From: Polyangium sp. y55x31
GTDB taxonomy: Bacteria; Myxococcota_A; Polyangia; Polyangiales; Polyangiaceae
Assembly (NCBI RefSeq): GCF_029946505.1
Contig: NZ_JARZHG010000016.1
Span: forward strand, 124,001-188,000
Reading direction: 5' to 3'
DNA length: 64,000 bases
The notes under the pieces are model-generated. The model was not told the origin of the DNA, searched no databases, and was given only the letters and a program-made list of their open reading frames with translations. The first letter of the stretch is position 1, and each line of letters begins with the position of its first letter. The position numbers were made by a program, and so were the translations under genes. Shown piece by piece: positions 25,091 to 33,998 of this stretch.

Positions 25091-26593
25091 ATGGGAAAAA
25101 TCGACACGATCGCGATGGTGGCGGCCTTCGTCACCACCATCGCGCCCCACGCGTCGAGGGCCGCGATTTTCCACGTCGCGCCCGAAGGCGACGATGCGGC
25201 CTCCGGAGCCGCGGCGCGGCCATGGCGCACACTTCAGCGCGCCGCGGACGTGGCGCAACCTGGAGACACAGTGCGCGTCCGCCAGGGTGATTACGACGGA
25301 TTCAATCTGGAGAAAAAGGCCGGGACCCCCGAGCGTCCCATCGTCTTCCGTGCCGACCCCGGGGCGCGGGTGATCCGCCCAGGACCGCGACCGAGGAACG
25401 TCCCGCTCAACACCGCCGTGCGAGGTTTCTCCTGGCCGAAATGGCCCCACGGGATCTATGTCTGGGGATCGTCCCACGTGACCATCGAAGGATTCGAGAT
25501 CGTCGGAATGCCGCCCGCGGAGCTCGATCCAAGTGGAAAACCGCTCCATCGCGGCGGAGCCGGCATTCACGTGCAGGTCTCGGACCACGTCACGCTTCGG
25601 AAGAACCGCGCCGACGACAACGGGCGCTGGGGCATCTTCTCGGCGTTCGCCGACGACCTCGTCGTCGAGGACAACGAGTGCTCCCGATCCCGCGCCGAGC
25701 ACGGCATCTATGCTTCGAACAGCGCGGATCGGCCGATCCTGCGGCGCAACCGCGTCTGGGGCAATTGTGGATCCGGCATCCAGCTCAATGCCGACAACAA
25801 TTTCGACAGCCCGGCATATCGCGCGCGCGCCGGCGTCGTCGACGGGATCATCACGGGCGCCGTCATCGAGGGCAATGTGATCGTCGACAATGGATCGGGT
25901 GGGGGCGCCGCGATCAACTTGGACGGGGTGCAGGACTCGCTGATTCGCGGCAACGTCCTCGTCGACAACCATGCCTCGGGCGTGGCGCTCTTCCAGATCG
26001 ACGGCGCCGAGGGCTCGCGCTGCAACCGCGTCCTCGACAACACGATCCTGATGGCAGAGGACGCGCGTTACGCGATCCAGATCGCGAGCTGCCCGGAGAC
26101 GTTGTCCTCGACCTGCCCCAGCGCGAACCGTCCGCCGATCCCGGAATGGGTACGGCCGCCGAGCCGCGCGACCGGCAGCACGGGAAACGTGATCCTGCGC
26201 AACACGCTCCTCCATGCGAACCCCGAGCGGGGCAGCATTCGTATCGATCCCCTGAGCCTCGACGAGGCCCGCGGGTTCCGGAGCGACTTCAACGTGGTGA
26301 GCGACCGCTTCGCCATCAGCACCACCGAGGGCTTCGAGGGCGATCGGGTCTTGTCGTTTCTCGAATGGCGAAAGATCACCGGCCAGGATTTTCGCTCGCT
26401 CCACATCGACGCGCCTCGCCGGCCCGCGTTTTCAGCGCAAGGCATCGGCGCAGCGCCTGGAGGAAGTATCGATCGCCAAAGGAGAGCGATTGCTGCGGCC
26501 CTCCATAGGACGTCGATCCTCGCGCCAGGATGCCTCGGTGGGGAGAATCCACCGCGAGATAAGCGAGCGTGCCATCGGGGGCGCGGAAAGTGA
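25091..26593 (+). CDS. secreted right-handed beta-helix protein, possible polysaccharide lyase
   Basis: The 500-residue protein has a signal peptide (about residues 1-24), a DUF1565-like start (FHVAPEGDDAASG, RTLQRAADVAQPGDTVRVRQGDY) and then parallel beta-helix coils with the usual Asn ladder (VVEDNECSRS, ILRRNRVWGNCGSGIQLN, VIEGNVIVDNGSG, LIRGNVLVDNHASGV, ILRNTLLH). Such proteins bind or cleave acidic polysaccharides. The last 218 bases overlap, antisense, the 3' end of the GH88 gene, and the final 40 or so residues are basic and unlike a beta-helix. The true end or a frame error should be considered. A lyase plus GH88 pair is functionally sensible. Confidence 0.78.
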   Translation: MGKIDTIAMVAAFVTTIAPHASRAAIFHVAPEGDDAASGAAARPWRTLQRAADVAQPGDTVRVRQGDYDGFNLEKKAGTPERPIVFRADPGARVIRPGPRPRNVPLNTAVRGFSWPKWPHGIYVWGSSHVTIEGFEIVGMPPAELDPSGKPLHRGGAGIHVQVSDHVTLRKNRADDNGRWGIFSAFADDLVVEDNECSRSRAEHGIYASNSADRPILRRNRVWGNCGSGIQLNADNNFDSPAYRARAGVVDGIITGAVIEGNVIVDNGSGGGAAINLDGVQDSLIRGNVLVDNHASGVALFQIDGAEGSRCNRVLDNTILMAEDARYAIQIASCPETLSSTCPSANRPPIPEWVRPPSRATGSTGNVILRNTLLHANPERGSIRIDPLSLDEARGFRSDFNVVSDRFAISTTEGFEGDRVLSFLEWRKITGQDFRSLHIDAPRRPAFSAQGIGAAPGGSIDRQRRAIAAALHRTSILAPGCLGGENPPRDKRACHRGRGK

Positions 26594-27857
26594 TCAGGGA
26601 ATGTAGGATGTTCTCGGCGGCGCCGAGATATCGCTCCCGCAGGTCGGGATCGTCGACGAGTGTGCCGAGCTCGAGCAGGCCCGAAGCCGCAATGGCGGCA
26701 GCGGACGAATCCCGCGCCGTGAACGCATGCGTGCCCGGCCGCCGGTCGCCGAGGACGCCGTCGCCGTTCGCGTCGTTCCAGGGGCCCGCGGGTTCGCCGA
26801 GCGCCGCGTCGAAATCGCTGGGCGGTACGAAGTCGCCGGGGACGTGGTTGTACGGATCACGCGTGTCGTTCGGCAGGTGATCGATGAAATAGTCGGCAGC
26901 ACGTTTTGCCGTTTCGAGGAACCGATCGTCCCTCGTGAAGCGGTAGACCGTGGTGAATCCATGAAGGGCCCAGGCCTGGCCGCGTGACCACGTGGATTCC
27001 GCGGCGAACCCTTGCGCGCTGATTTTCTTGTAGATCCGACCCGCCCCCGGTCCCGCGCCCTCTTTGTGCTGGACGATGTGATAGGTGCTGCCGTCGGGGC
27101 GCACGTTCTCGGCCATCACCGTCTTCGCGTGGGTCACCGCGTGCTCGTAAAGGACACGCAAAGGCCCCGACCTGGGACGACCCGCGAGGTCCCAGGCGAG
27201 CAAAGGGAGCTCCACGTTCATCATGCTGTCGACGTACACGGGATACGGCGTGAGGTAATCGTTCGAGAGCGTAAAAGCTCGGTAGGCTCCGACCGGCGTG
27301 GAGCCCGCATCGAAGAGCTGATCCAGCGAGAACGCGCTCCGCTCGATCGCTGTCCGTGCGCGTCCCCGAAAAAAACCGCCCGGATCGTCGCTCTCGTCCA
27401 GCACGGAGAGCGCCTCGCCGAACGTCGAGAGAAAACGGAAACCCAGATCGTGGTCGATCGGGGTGTTCTCCAGCGTCGCCATCTGATTCGTCCACGCGAG
27501 CGCGGCGTCGCGCATGCGCGGATCACGCCCGTGGCGATAGAGCTCCCACACCACACCCGGGAAAAAACCGCTGCGCCAGTCCGCGACGGGCTTCTCGACC
27601 CAGCTCCCGAGGTCGGGCGGCGAGGGCTCGGTCACGACCGGGTAATGCGAGGCGAAATGGCCCGGATCCGCGCGCGAAAGCTCGTCGATCGTGGCGCGCG
27701 TCCGCGCCTCCGCGAAGACGAACACCTCGTCGATCCGTGGGCGCAGGGACGTGGGGGCCTCGCTCGACGGCTCCTCGGACGCGCACGTCGGGAGCGTGAG
27801 GCCGAGCGCGGCGAGCATGGAGAACGTCCGACGAAGCCGGCCTTCGGGCTCGTGCAT
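26376..27857 (-). CDS. GH88-family unsaturated glucuronyl hydrolase
   Basis: The 493-residue product has an exported N-terminus (ending LTLPTCASEE, an imperfect lipobox) and an alpha/alpha-barrel typical of GH88. WRSGFFPGVVWELY lies near residue 94, and HDLGFRFL with the conserved Asp near 137. YVDSMMNVELPLLAW has the second Asp near 210, WSRGQAWALHGFTT lies near 290, and FGDRYFLQALRR near the end. The family removes the unsaturated uronic acid left by polysaccharide lyases, which fits the converging beta-helix neighbour. The final residues overlap that neighbour's 3' end by 218 bases. Confidence 0.88.
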   Translation of the reverse strand: MHEPEGRLRRTFSMLAALGLTLPTCASEEPSSEAPTSLRPRIDEVFVFAEARTRATIDELSRADPGHFASHYPVVTEPSPPDLGSWVEKPVADWRSGFFPGVVWELYRHGRDPRMRDAALAWTNQMATLENTPIDHDLGFRFLSTFGEALSVLDESDDPGGFFRGRARTAIERSAFSLDQLFDAGSTPVGAYRAFTLSNDYLTPYPVYVDSMMNVELPLLAWDLAGRPRSGPLRVLYEHAVTHAKTVMAENVRPDGSTYHIVQHKEGAGPGAGRIYKKISAQGFAAESTWSRGQAWALHGFTTVYRFTRDDRFLETAKRAADYFIDHLPNDTRDPYNHVPGDFVPPSDFDAALGEPAGPWNDANGDGVLGDRRPGTHAFTARDSSAAAIAASGLLELGTLVDDPDLRERYLGAAENILHSLITFRAPDGTLAYLAVDSPHRGILARGSTSYGGPQQSLSFGDRYFLQALRRCLALKTRAGEARRCGASENPGR

Positions 27858-27912
27858 GCCCCATGTCTCGTGCGCCGGAGGGTCGACGTAAAGCCGAAGA
27901 GGACCTGACGAA

Positions 27913-28878
27913 TCAGCGTGAAATCGAGACGCTCTGCCCGGAGCCGAAGGAATCCGTCCCCGCGCGCCCCGCCGCGTGCGCGTGCGCGAGCCGATGCTCG
28001 CGCGGGCCTCTGCCGTGGGCCCGCGTAAAAGCGCGCGTGAAGGCCGCTTCGCTATCGTAGCCCACGCGCGCCGCGATCACCTTGATGGGCAGCGTCGTGC
28101 CCGCGAGCAGCGCGGCCGCGCGGTCGAGGCGCAGGCGGCGCACGTAGCTGCCGAGCGGCTCGCCGAGCAGGGCGGTGGAGCGCGCCGCGAACGCCGAGCG
28201 CGAGAGCCCGACCCGCCGCGCGAGCTCCCCGAGCTCCCAGCTCTCCTCGGGCGCGGCCCGCACCTCGGCGAGCGCGGCCGCGATGGGCTCGTCTTGCAAT
28301 GCCTCCCGGCCAGGCAGCGGCGAGGCCAGCGTGCGGAGCGCGCAAGCAAAAAGCGTGTGCCCGAAGGCCTCCACGATCCCGTCGCGCAGCGGAGGCGAGA
28401 GATCGGGCGCCTCGGCGAGCAAATGCAAGGTCTCGCCGAGCCACCGCGACAACCCCGGATTCGAGCCCTGGAGGTGCACGAGCGAGGGCAGGAGCGAGAG
28501 CCACGGCGCGCCCGCGGCATCGAAGCGCAGATCGACGACGACGAGGCGCGTCTCGGGGGGCGCCTCGGTGCGCATCGTGGTCGGGCCCGTGGGCCGGAGG
28601 GCCTTGCAATACACGTCGGAGAAGCCGACGAGCGACGTCGTGGGTTTGTCGCGGATCGAATGCGCGTCGCCGCGGGGCAAGAAGACGATCTCGCCCTCCC
28701 GGAGCGCGAGCCGCTGCTCTTTCTGGGCGACCCAGCCGCCCCCGCGCAGGGCCGCGTAGACGCGCGCCTTGCCTTGCGAGGGGAGCTGTTTTCCCCAGCG
28801 GTCGCCGAGATCGGCCTGCTGCACCTCGGTTCCTTGCAGGCGGAGCGTCCGTGCCAGCTCGTCGAAGGCTGCCGACAT
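27913..28878 (-). CDS. AraC-family regulator with cupin domain
   Basis: The 321-residue regulator has an N-terminal AraC_binding/cupin-6-like domain (LREGEIVFLPRGDAHSIRD near residue 85) and a C-terminal HTH_18 pair: WELGELARRVGLSRSAFAARS near 230 and LPIKVIAARVGYDSEAAFTRAFTRAHG near 275. ATG 28878 is preferred over upstream in-frame starts that add low-complexity residues. It is divergent from the SnoaL-NmrA operon, and direct repeats between them are candidate binding sites. From memory, this cupin-6 subclass often controls an adjacent oxidoreductase. Confidence 0.87.
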   Translation of the reverse strand: MSAAFDELARTLRLQGTEVQQADLGDRWGKQLPSQGKARVYAALRGGGWVAQKEQRLALREGEIVFLPRGDAHSIRDKPTTSLVGFSDVYCKALRPTGPTTMRTEAPPETRLVVVDLRFDAAGAPWLSLLPSLVHLQGSNPGLSRWLGETLHLLAEAPDLSPPLRDGIVEAFGHTLFACALRTLASPLPGREALQDEPIAAALAEVRAAPEESWELGELARRVGLSRSAFAARSTALLGEPLGSYVRRLRLDRAAALLAGTTLPIKVIAARVGYDSEAAFTRAFTRAHGRGPREHRLAHAHAAGRAGTDSFGSGQSVSISR

Positions 28879-28915
28879 GCCCGCGAGTCTAGCCTGGGTC
28901 GCCGGAAACGTCACG

Positions 28916-28949
28916 TCTGGACGCGCGGGCGCGTGATCCGGACGCGCGG
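28916..28949. promoter_or_regulatory. candidate AraC operator: direct repeat in divergent promoter region
   Basis: The related boxes TCTGGACGCGCGG (starting 28916) and TCCGGACGCGCGG (starting 28937) are exact direct repeats except for one base and are offset by 21 bp, two helical turns. AraC proteins bind direct repeats with this spacing. They sit between the AraC gene and the divergent SnoaL-like gene. Confidence 0.42.
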
Positions 28950-29002
28950 CAAAGCCCCCCGCGCTTACCTTTCGGGCATCCCTCGAACGCAGGAGGTATC
29001 CC

Positions 29003-29446
29003 ATGACGAGCACCGGACATCGTGACGCTGCACAGGCCCTCGACGAGCACCTCGCGCTCATTTCCAAGGACATCCAGCGCTGGCTCGAGCTCTTCGCCGA
29101 CGACGCCGTGGTCGAGTTCCCTTACGCTCCGGCCGGCTTCCCGGCGCGCCTCGAAGGCAAGGCCGCGATCGACGCGTATTTCCGCCCGACGCCGCAGACG
29201 TTCGCCGGCCTCACCTTCAGCAACGTGCGCCGGTATGTCACGACGGACCCCGACGTGGTCCTGGCCGAGGTGCACGGCACCGCGTTCATCCCCACCACCG
29301 GCAAGCGGTACGAGCAGGACTACCTCATGGTGCTGCGGACGAAGGAGGGGAAGATCGTTCATTACCGCGAATACTGGAACGTCGGGCTCGCGCTCGAAGC
29401 GTTTGGCGGGACGGACGCCGTGCGCGATGCAGTGGGTGCGTCATGA
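29003..29446 (+). CDS. SnoaL/NTF2-like protein
   Basis: The 147-residue protein has the cone-shaped SnoaL/NTF2 pattern: a helical start with WLELFADDAVVEFPYAPAGFPARLEGKAAI, then strands VLAEVHGTAFIPTTGKRYEQDYLMVLRTKEGKIVHYREYWN. Many relatives are isomerases, dehydratases or binding proteins for small molecules; no catalytic set is certain here. AGGAGG lies six bases before ATG 29003, and its stop overlaps the next start (ATGA). Together with the NmrA-like gene it forms a two-gene operon that the divergent AraC regulator probably controls. Confidence 0.85.
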   Translation: MTSTGHRDAAQALDEHLALISKDIQRWLELFADDAVVEFPYAPAGFPARLEGKAAIDAYFRPTPQTFAGLTFSNVRRYVTTDPDVVLAEVHGTAFIPTTGKRYEQDYLMVLRTKEGKIVHYREYWNVGLALEAFGGTDAVRDAVGAS

Positions 29447-30303
29447 GCGGCCATGTCTTGATCACGGGCGGGACCGGCAATACCGGTCGTCGGATTGCGG
29501 CGCGCCTCGGCGAGCTCGGTGTCTCCGCGCGCGTGGCGAGCCGCGCGGCCGGAGGCGGCGGCGATCACGTGGTGTTCGACTGGGCCGACCCCTCGACGCA
29601 CGGCCCCGCGCTTTCGGGCGTGGATCGGGTGTATCTGATCGCGCCGGGGATGGTGGAAGACCCGTCGACGCTCATGCTGCCGTTTCTCGAACGTGCGCTC
29701 GCGCGTGGGGTCGGGCGGTTCGTCCTTTTGAGCTCGTCCGCCATTCCCGAGGGCGCTCCGGGGCTCGGCACCGTGGATCGATTCCTGCGCGAGCGTGCGC
29801 CGGGCTTTGCGATCTTGAAGCCCTCGTGGTTCATGCAGAACTTCGTCGATCCCAAGCACCCGCACGGCTCGAGCCTGATCGGCGAGGGAAAGGTGGTGAC
29901 CTCGACGGGCGCGGGGCGGGTCGGATTCGTGGACCCGGACGATATCGCGGAGGTCGCCGTGCGTGCGCTCGTGGACGAGACGTCGCACGATACGGCCCAC
30001 GTGATCACCGGGCCGGAGGCGCTCGCGTATTCGGAGGTGGCGGCGATTCTGGAGCGTGTCACCGGCAGGCCGATGCGGCACGTGCACGTGGACGACGACG
30101 AGGCCCGGCGGCGGCTCGTGGCCGCAGGCATGCCGGAGGCGTACGCCGCGCTGCTGGTCGGGCTCGACGTGGCCATTCGGGGCGGCGCGGAGGATCGCGT
30201 CACGGATACGGTCCTCCGCGTCACCGGGCGCGCGCCGCGCTCGTTCGAGGCATTTGCGCGGGCGCATGCGCAGGTCTTTCGGAGCGGCGATCGGATTGGG
30301 TAG
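29443..30303 (+). CDS. NmrA-like NAD(P)-binding protein
   Basis: The 286-residue protein has the Rossmann glycine motif VLITGGTGNTGRRIA at residues 5-19 and the NmrA/atypical SDR layout: VYLIAPG near 64, FVLLSSSAIPEG near 93, LKPSWFMQNF near 126 and FVDPDDIAEVAVRAL near 164. The YxxxK catalytic pair of classical SDRs is absent, so it may be a quinone-reductase-like enzyme or redox sensor. ATG 29443 overlaps the SnoaL stop codon. A role in detoxifying electrophiles under AraC control is an inference. Confidence 0.86.
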   Translation: MSGHVLITGGTGNTGRRIAARLGELGVSARVASRAAGGGGDHVVFDWADPSTHGPALSGVDRVYLIAPGMVEDPSTLMLPFLERALARGVGRFVLLSSSAIPEGAPGLGTVDRFLRERAPGFAILKPSWFMQNFVDPKHPHGSSLIGEGKVVTSTGAGRVGFVDPDDIAEVAVRALVDETSHDTAHVITGPEALAYSEVAAILERVTGRPMRHVHVDDDEARRRLVAAGMPEAYAALLVGLDVAIRGGAEDRVTDTVLRVTGRAPRSFEAFARAHAQVFRSGDRIG

Positions 30304-30336
30304 GCTGGGCCGCGGTATCTGGGCTTGCTCCGCCCT

Positions 30337-33300
30337 TCAGTTCACATTCTTTCGCCGACGCGCGCCGGCCCGACGTCCCGCCGCGCCGAGCAGCACGACG
30401 ACCGCGCCGGCCAGCGGAGCGAGCGGCGTCGCGCCCTGGCCTGCCGCCTGGCAGGTGCAAGCGCCGCCCACCGCGACGATACGAGGGTCGTCTTCCCCGC
30501 CGGCGCCCGTCGTGGCGGCCATGCCACCGGCGCCAGCCATTCCGCCGCTGCCGGTTGCACCACCACTGCCGGCTGCACCGCCGGATCCGCCCATTCCACC
30601 GGAACCACCTGCGCCGCCGTTGCCGCCGGAACCGCCCATTCCGCCAGCGCCACCGGAACCGCCCGCACCACCGGAACCGCCCATTCCGCCGGAGCCGCCA
30701 GCGCCACCGCTGCCGCCCGCGCCACCGCTGCCGCCAGCGCCACCGCCGCCGCCAGCGCCGCCGCTACCGCCCGCGCCACCCGAGCCGCCCATTCCACCGG
30801 AGCCACCCATTCCACCGCTGCCCGTGCTCCCCACCCCGATCCCCTCGTTCAAGCAGATCCCGCTCACGCACTGACCACCATTACATTGTGCATCCGTCGT
30901 GCACGACGTGAAATCGACGACCCGCGCCTGCACCCGCGCCGCGCCGAACGGCGCCTCCAGATGGAACGTCGAATACGTGACCAGCACCTCGCCGCCGTTC
31001 GTCGACGCGAGGGACGGCGTGCCCTTCGGCATGTCGTCCGTGGTGATGGCCAAAGCCGTGATGACCGAGAGATTGCCATCCAGCACGACGGCCGCCTCAT
31101 CCGTCAGCGTGGGGCCGCAAGCCCGGTAGGCGACGACGAACCGCCCGCCGTCGAGCACCGCGCCGCGCTCTTCCAGCGCGAGATAGGCGCAGCCGGGGTG
31201 GCTCGCGAGCTCGATCGGCGTCGCGTCCACGACCGCGCCGGCCGGGCTCACGTGCGTTCCGAAGAGCTTCTGCGCGGCCTTGTCGATCCAGAATACGACG
31301 TGGTTCGTCCCGTCGAACACCGTCGAAACGCCGCCGAAGCTGCCGGGACCTGCGAGCGTGAGCGGCGACGGATCCACCGGCGCGCCCGTCGCATCGACGC
31401 GCGCCATGCGTACAGCCGCCGTGTTCTCCGGCTCCCACACGACGAGGTGGTTCGTCCCGTCAAACGATGCGCTGATCGCCGCGGACGTCGGCTCCAGCGA
31501 GACGACACCGCCGGCGGCGAGCTGTCCCGCCGTGTCGAGCGTCTGCGAAGCGAGCACGAAGTCCCCGATGCCATCATCGTACGCGGAGGCCACGACGAGC
31601 GTCCTGCCCGCGCCGACGGAGAGCGCCACGCGCCCGCTCTGCTCGGAGAAATTCGGCAGCTCGATCGAGGGCGGATCGATCACCACGCCCTGCGTATCCA
31701 TCCGGTTCAAGTAGCTCGAGCAGGTGTAGTAGTCGTACCCGTCGATGCAGCTCGAAAAGCCGAGGATCGTGCTCGTCCCATCGAATGCGACGCTCGTGTG
31801 CGCCACGTCGGCGACCCCGTCTTCCACGAAGATCCCGTTCGGATCGAGGGAGACGCCCGCCGGCGTGACGCGCGCGGTATAGAGGTTCGTGCCCTGCTGC
31901 AGCAGGAAATCTCGCGCGTCCGACCAGGCGACGACGAAGTTCTGCCCGTCGAAGGCCGCCGACGGCGACCGCTGGTCGTTCATGCCGCCCGAGACCAGGA
32001 TCGGTGAGGCGTCGAGCGCCGCGCCGGTCGGGGCGAACCGCCGCGCCTGGATCGAATAACCGCCGGGGAAGAAGCCATTGAAGTACGCGTTTTGCCATAC
32101 GACGAGCGCCTGCGACCCGTTCGTGGCGCTCTGGCCGACCGCGCCGAGGTTCGTGTACGTCACGCCGCCCGGATCGAGCACCGCGCCCTGCGGAGACACG
32201 CGCGCGCGGCGCAGCGGATACGCGACGAAGTCGGTCGTGTAATCGCACCACGTCACGACGGCGTTCGTCCCGTCCATCGTCACGTCGATCTCGGTCGCAT
32301 CGTAGACCGGCGCGCTGATGACGATCCCCGCGGGATCCAGCACCGTTCCTTGCTGCGCGTCGAATCGCGTGCCCATGATCGTCGTCGCGTACGTGTCGTC
32401 GTCGTATTGCCCGTACGCGATGAAATACTCCTGGCCCGTCCACACCGGCACCGGATCCCACGTGGAGAGCAGCGGCCCGGGCGTCATGATTTCGATGCCC
32501 GCCGCGTCGACGAGCGCGCCCTGGGCATCGACGCGGTGCGCATACCCGACCCCGCTCGATTCACGCAGGAGCAGCGCCCCGGCGCCGTTCGACGCGACGT
32601 CCATCCGGTAACTCGGCCCCACGGCGATCCCGCCCGGATCGAGGACCTGCCCCGCCGGCGAGACGCGACCATATCGGCCCGTGCTGTCGTCGACCCACGC
32701 CACGAGGTAATTCGCTCCGTCGTGAGCGACCCGCGTCTTCTGTCGGATCTTCGTCGACGTCGAGAGCGTGACCGGCGCGCCCACGGGTATTCCGTTTCCG
32801 TCGAGACGCTGGCCGTAAATGCCCGTGTTGTAGATCATGTTCGCGAGGCCCGTTTGGTACGTCAAGAAAAACCCGTTCCCGTCGCTCGCGAGCGCGGGCT
32901 TGGTCGCGCTCGGGCCCTCCACGACGGGAAACCCCGTCGCGTCGAGCACGGTGCCGTCGGCGGCGATACGCGCCGCGTAAATGCGTCTATCCTGGTTCGG
33001 ATCGAGATATCGCTCTTCCTCCCACGCGACGAGGTAATGGCTCCCGTTCCAGGCGACCGCCGGCCGGAACCGACGCCGCCCCGCCGGCAGGCCCGCGATC
33101 GGCGTATCGATCCCGAACTCCGGCGTGAGCCACGGATCCAGCACCGCCGGATACGCCGACGACGCGAGCACGCGCTCCGGCACGCGCATCACGATCCGCC
33201 CGGCCTCGCCGCGCACCTCGACCCGCGTCTTTTTCCCCGTAGCGTCGATCCACGTCGCCCGGCCGAACCGCACGCCGAGCCCCGTGGCCGCGTCCATGAA

Positions 33301-33885
33301 ATGGTAGCCGCCCGGCGTCTCGCCGACGAACGGCTCGCCCCCGACGTCGAGCGCCACCGAAAGATCCCCCGCGCCTTCGGGTGCGCGCGCGAACGAATAC
33401 GAGAGCTCGACGCCGCCGTCCCGATTTTCGAGGTGCTCTTCCACGTCCCCGCGCGAAACGACGAGGCGCCCATCCCCGTCCACGCGCCCCGCGCCCGCCC
33501 CGCGCCCGAGCTCCGCCCCGCCCCGCGTGATCCGCGCCGTCTTCAGTCGTAGCGGCGCGCCTGCCCGCGGCGATACGTTCGGCGACGCCGCCGGCGCGAC
33601 CGGCACGATCTCGAACCCGTCCACCGTCGCCGCGATCTGGTGCGCGGACCCGGAGCCGACGAAGCGGCCGTTTTCGGCCCGGAACCTCGCGCGGGACGCG
33701 CGCAGGCTCGCGTCGAGATCAAACGACGGCGAGACCTTCACGCCCGACGTCTCGCGCCCGAGCGGACGGCTCTCGGCGGGCGTGGGGCTCGCGCCGCGCG
33801 AGCACGCGGCGAGCAGGGAAGCGGAGAGCAGGAGATGCACACGATCGGCAAGGAAGCGGAGGCGAGGGAAATTTCGGGGCATCAT
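30337..33885 (-). CDS. giant repeat surface protein with lipobox and MYXO-CTERM tail
   Basis: The 1182-residue product opens with a signal peptide ending SLLAACSRG (a lipobox). From about residue 275 to 1010 it has many degenerate repeats of about 50 residues built on YLVAWxDxR...I-xAxRxxxxG-x-VLD-xxG. The nucleotide region 30590-30830 encodes a tract of about 90 residues of GG-M/A/N-GG-S repeats. The C-terminus has CTC followed by a hydrophobic helix and RRAGARRRK, a MYXO-CTERM tail. An N-terminal lipid anchor and a C-terminal sorting signal together are unusual. The repeats resemble beta-propeller blades. Likely a surface adhesin or sensor. Confidence 0.8.
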   Translation of the reverse strand: MMPRNFPRLRFLADRVHLLLSASLLAACSRGASPTPAESRPLGRETSGVKVSPSFDLDASLRASRARFRAENGRFVGSGSAHQIAATVDGFEIVPVAPAASPNVSPRAGAPLRLKTARITRGGAELGRGAGAGRVDGDGRLVVSRGDVEEHLENRDGGVELSYSFARAPEGAGDLSVALDVGGEPFVGETPGGYHFMDAATGLGVRFGRATWIDATGKKTRVEVRGEAGRIVMRVPERVLASSAYPAVLDPWLTPEFGIDTPIAGLPAGRRRFRPAVAWNGSHYLVAWEEERYLDPNQDRRIYAARIAADGTVLDATGFPVVEGPSATKPALASDGNGFFLTYQTGLANMIYNTGIYGQRLDGNGIPVGAPVTLSTSTKIRQKTRVAHDGANYLVAWVDDSTGRYGRVSPAGQVLDPGGIAVGPSYRMDVASNGAGALLLRESSGVGYAHRVDAQGALVDAAGIEIMTPGPLLSTWDPVPVWTGQEYFIAYGQYDDDTYATTIMGTRFDAQQGTVLDPAGIVISAPVYDATEIDVTMDGTNAVVTWCDYTTDFVAYPLRRARVSPQGAVLDPGGVTYTNLGAVGQSATNGSQALVVWQNAYFNGFFPGGYSIQARRFAPTGAALDASPILVSGGMNDQRSPSAAFDGQNFVVAWSDARDFLLQQGTNLYTARVTPAGVSLDPNGIFVEDGVADVAHTSVAFDGTSTILGFSSCIDGYDYYTCSSYLNRMDTQGVVIDPPSIELPNFSEQSGRVALSVGAGRTLVVASAYDDGIGDFVLASQTLDTAGQLAAGGVVSLEPTSAAISASFDGTNHLVVWEPENTAAVRMARVDATGAPVDPSPLTLAGPGSFGGVSTVFDGTNHVVFWIDKAAQKLFGTHVSPAGAVVDATPIELASHPGCAYLALEERGAVLDGGRFVVAYRACGPTLTDEAAVVLDGNLSVITALAITTDDMPKGTPSLASTNGGEVLVTYSTFHLEAPFGAARVQARVVDFTSCTTDAQCNGGQCVSGICLNEGIGVGSTGSGGMGGSGGMGGSGGAGGSGGAGGGGGAGGSGGAGGSGGAGGSGGMGGSGGAGGSGGAGGMGGSGGNGGAGGSGGMGGSGGAAGSGGATGSGGMAGAGGMAATTGAGGEDDPRIVAVGGACTCQAAGQGATPLAPLAGAVVVLLGAAGRRAGARRRKNVN

Positions 33886-33998
33886 CTCACGTCGATTACC
33901 ATGAAGCGGGCGGGCCCGGAAAGAGCGTTCGCCCGCGCTTGCTCCCCGGCCTGACCGGGTGGTATGAGCGGCAGAACATCCAGCATCAGGAAGTTTTC

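Noticed and set aside
30590-30830. Short-period DNA repeat resembling a CRISPR or satellite
   Set aside because: It encodes a Gly-rich linker in frame; units are irregular and there are no spacers.
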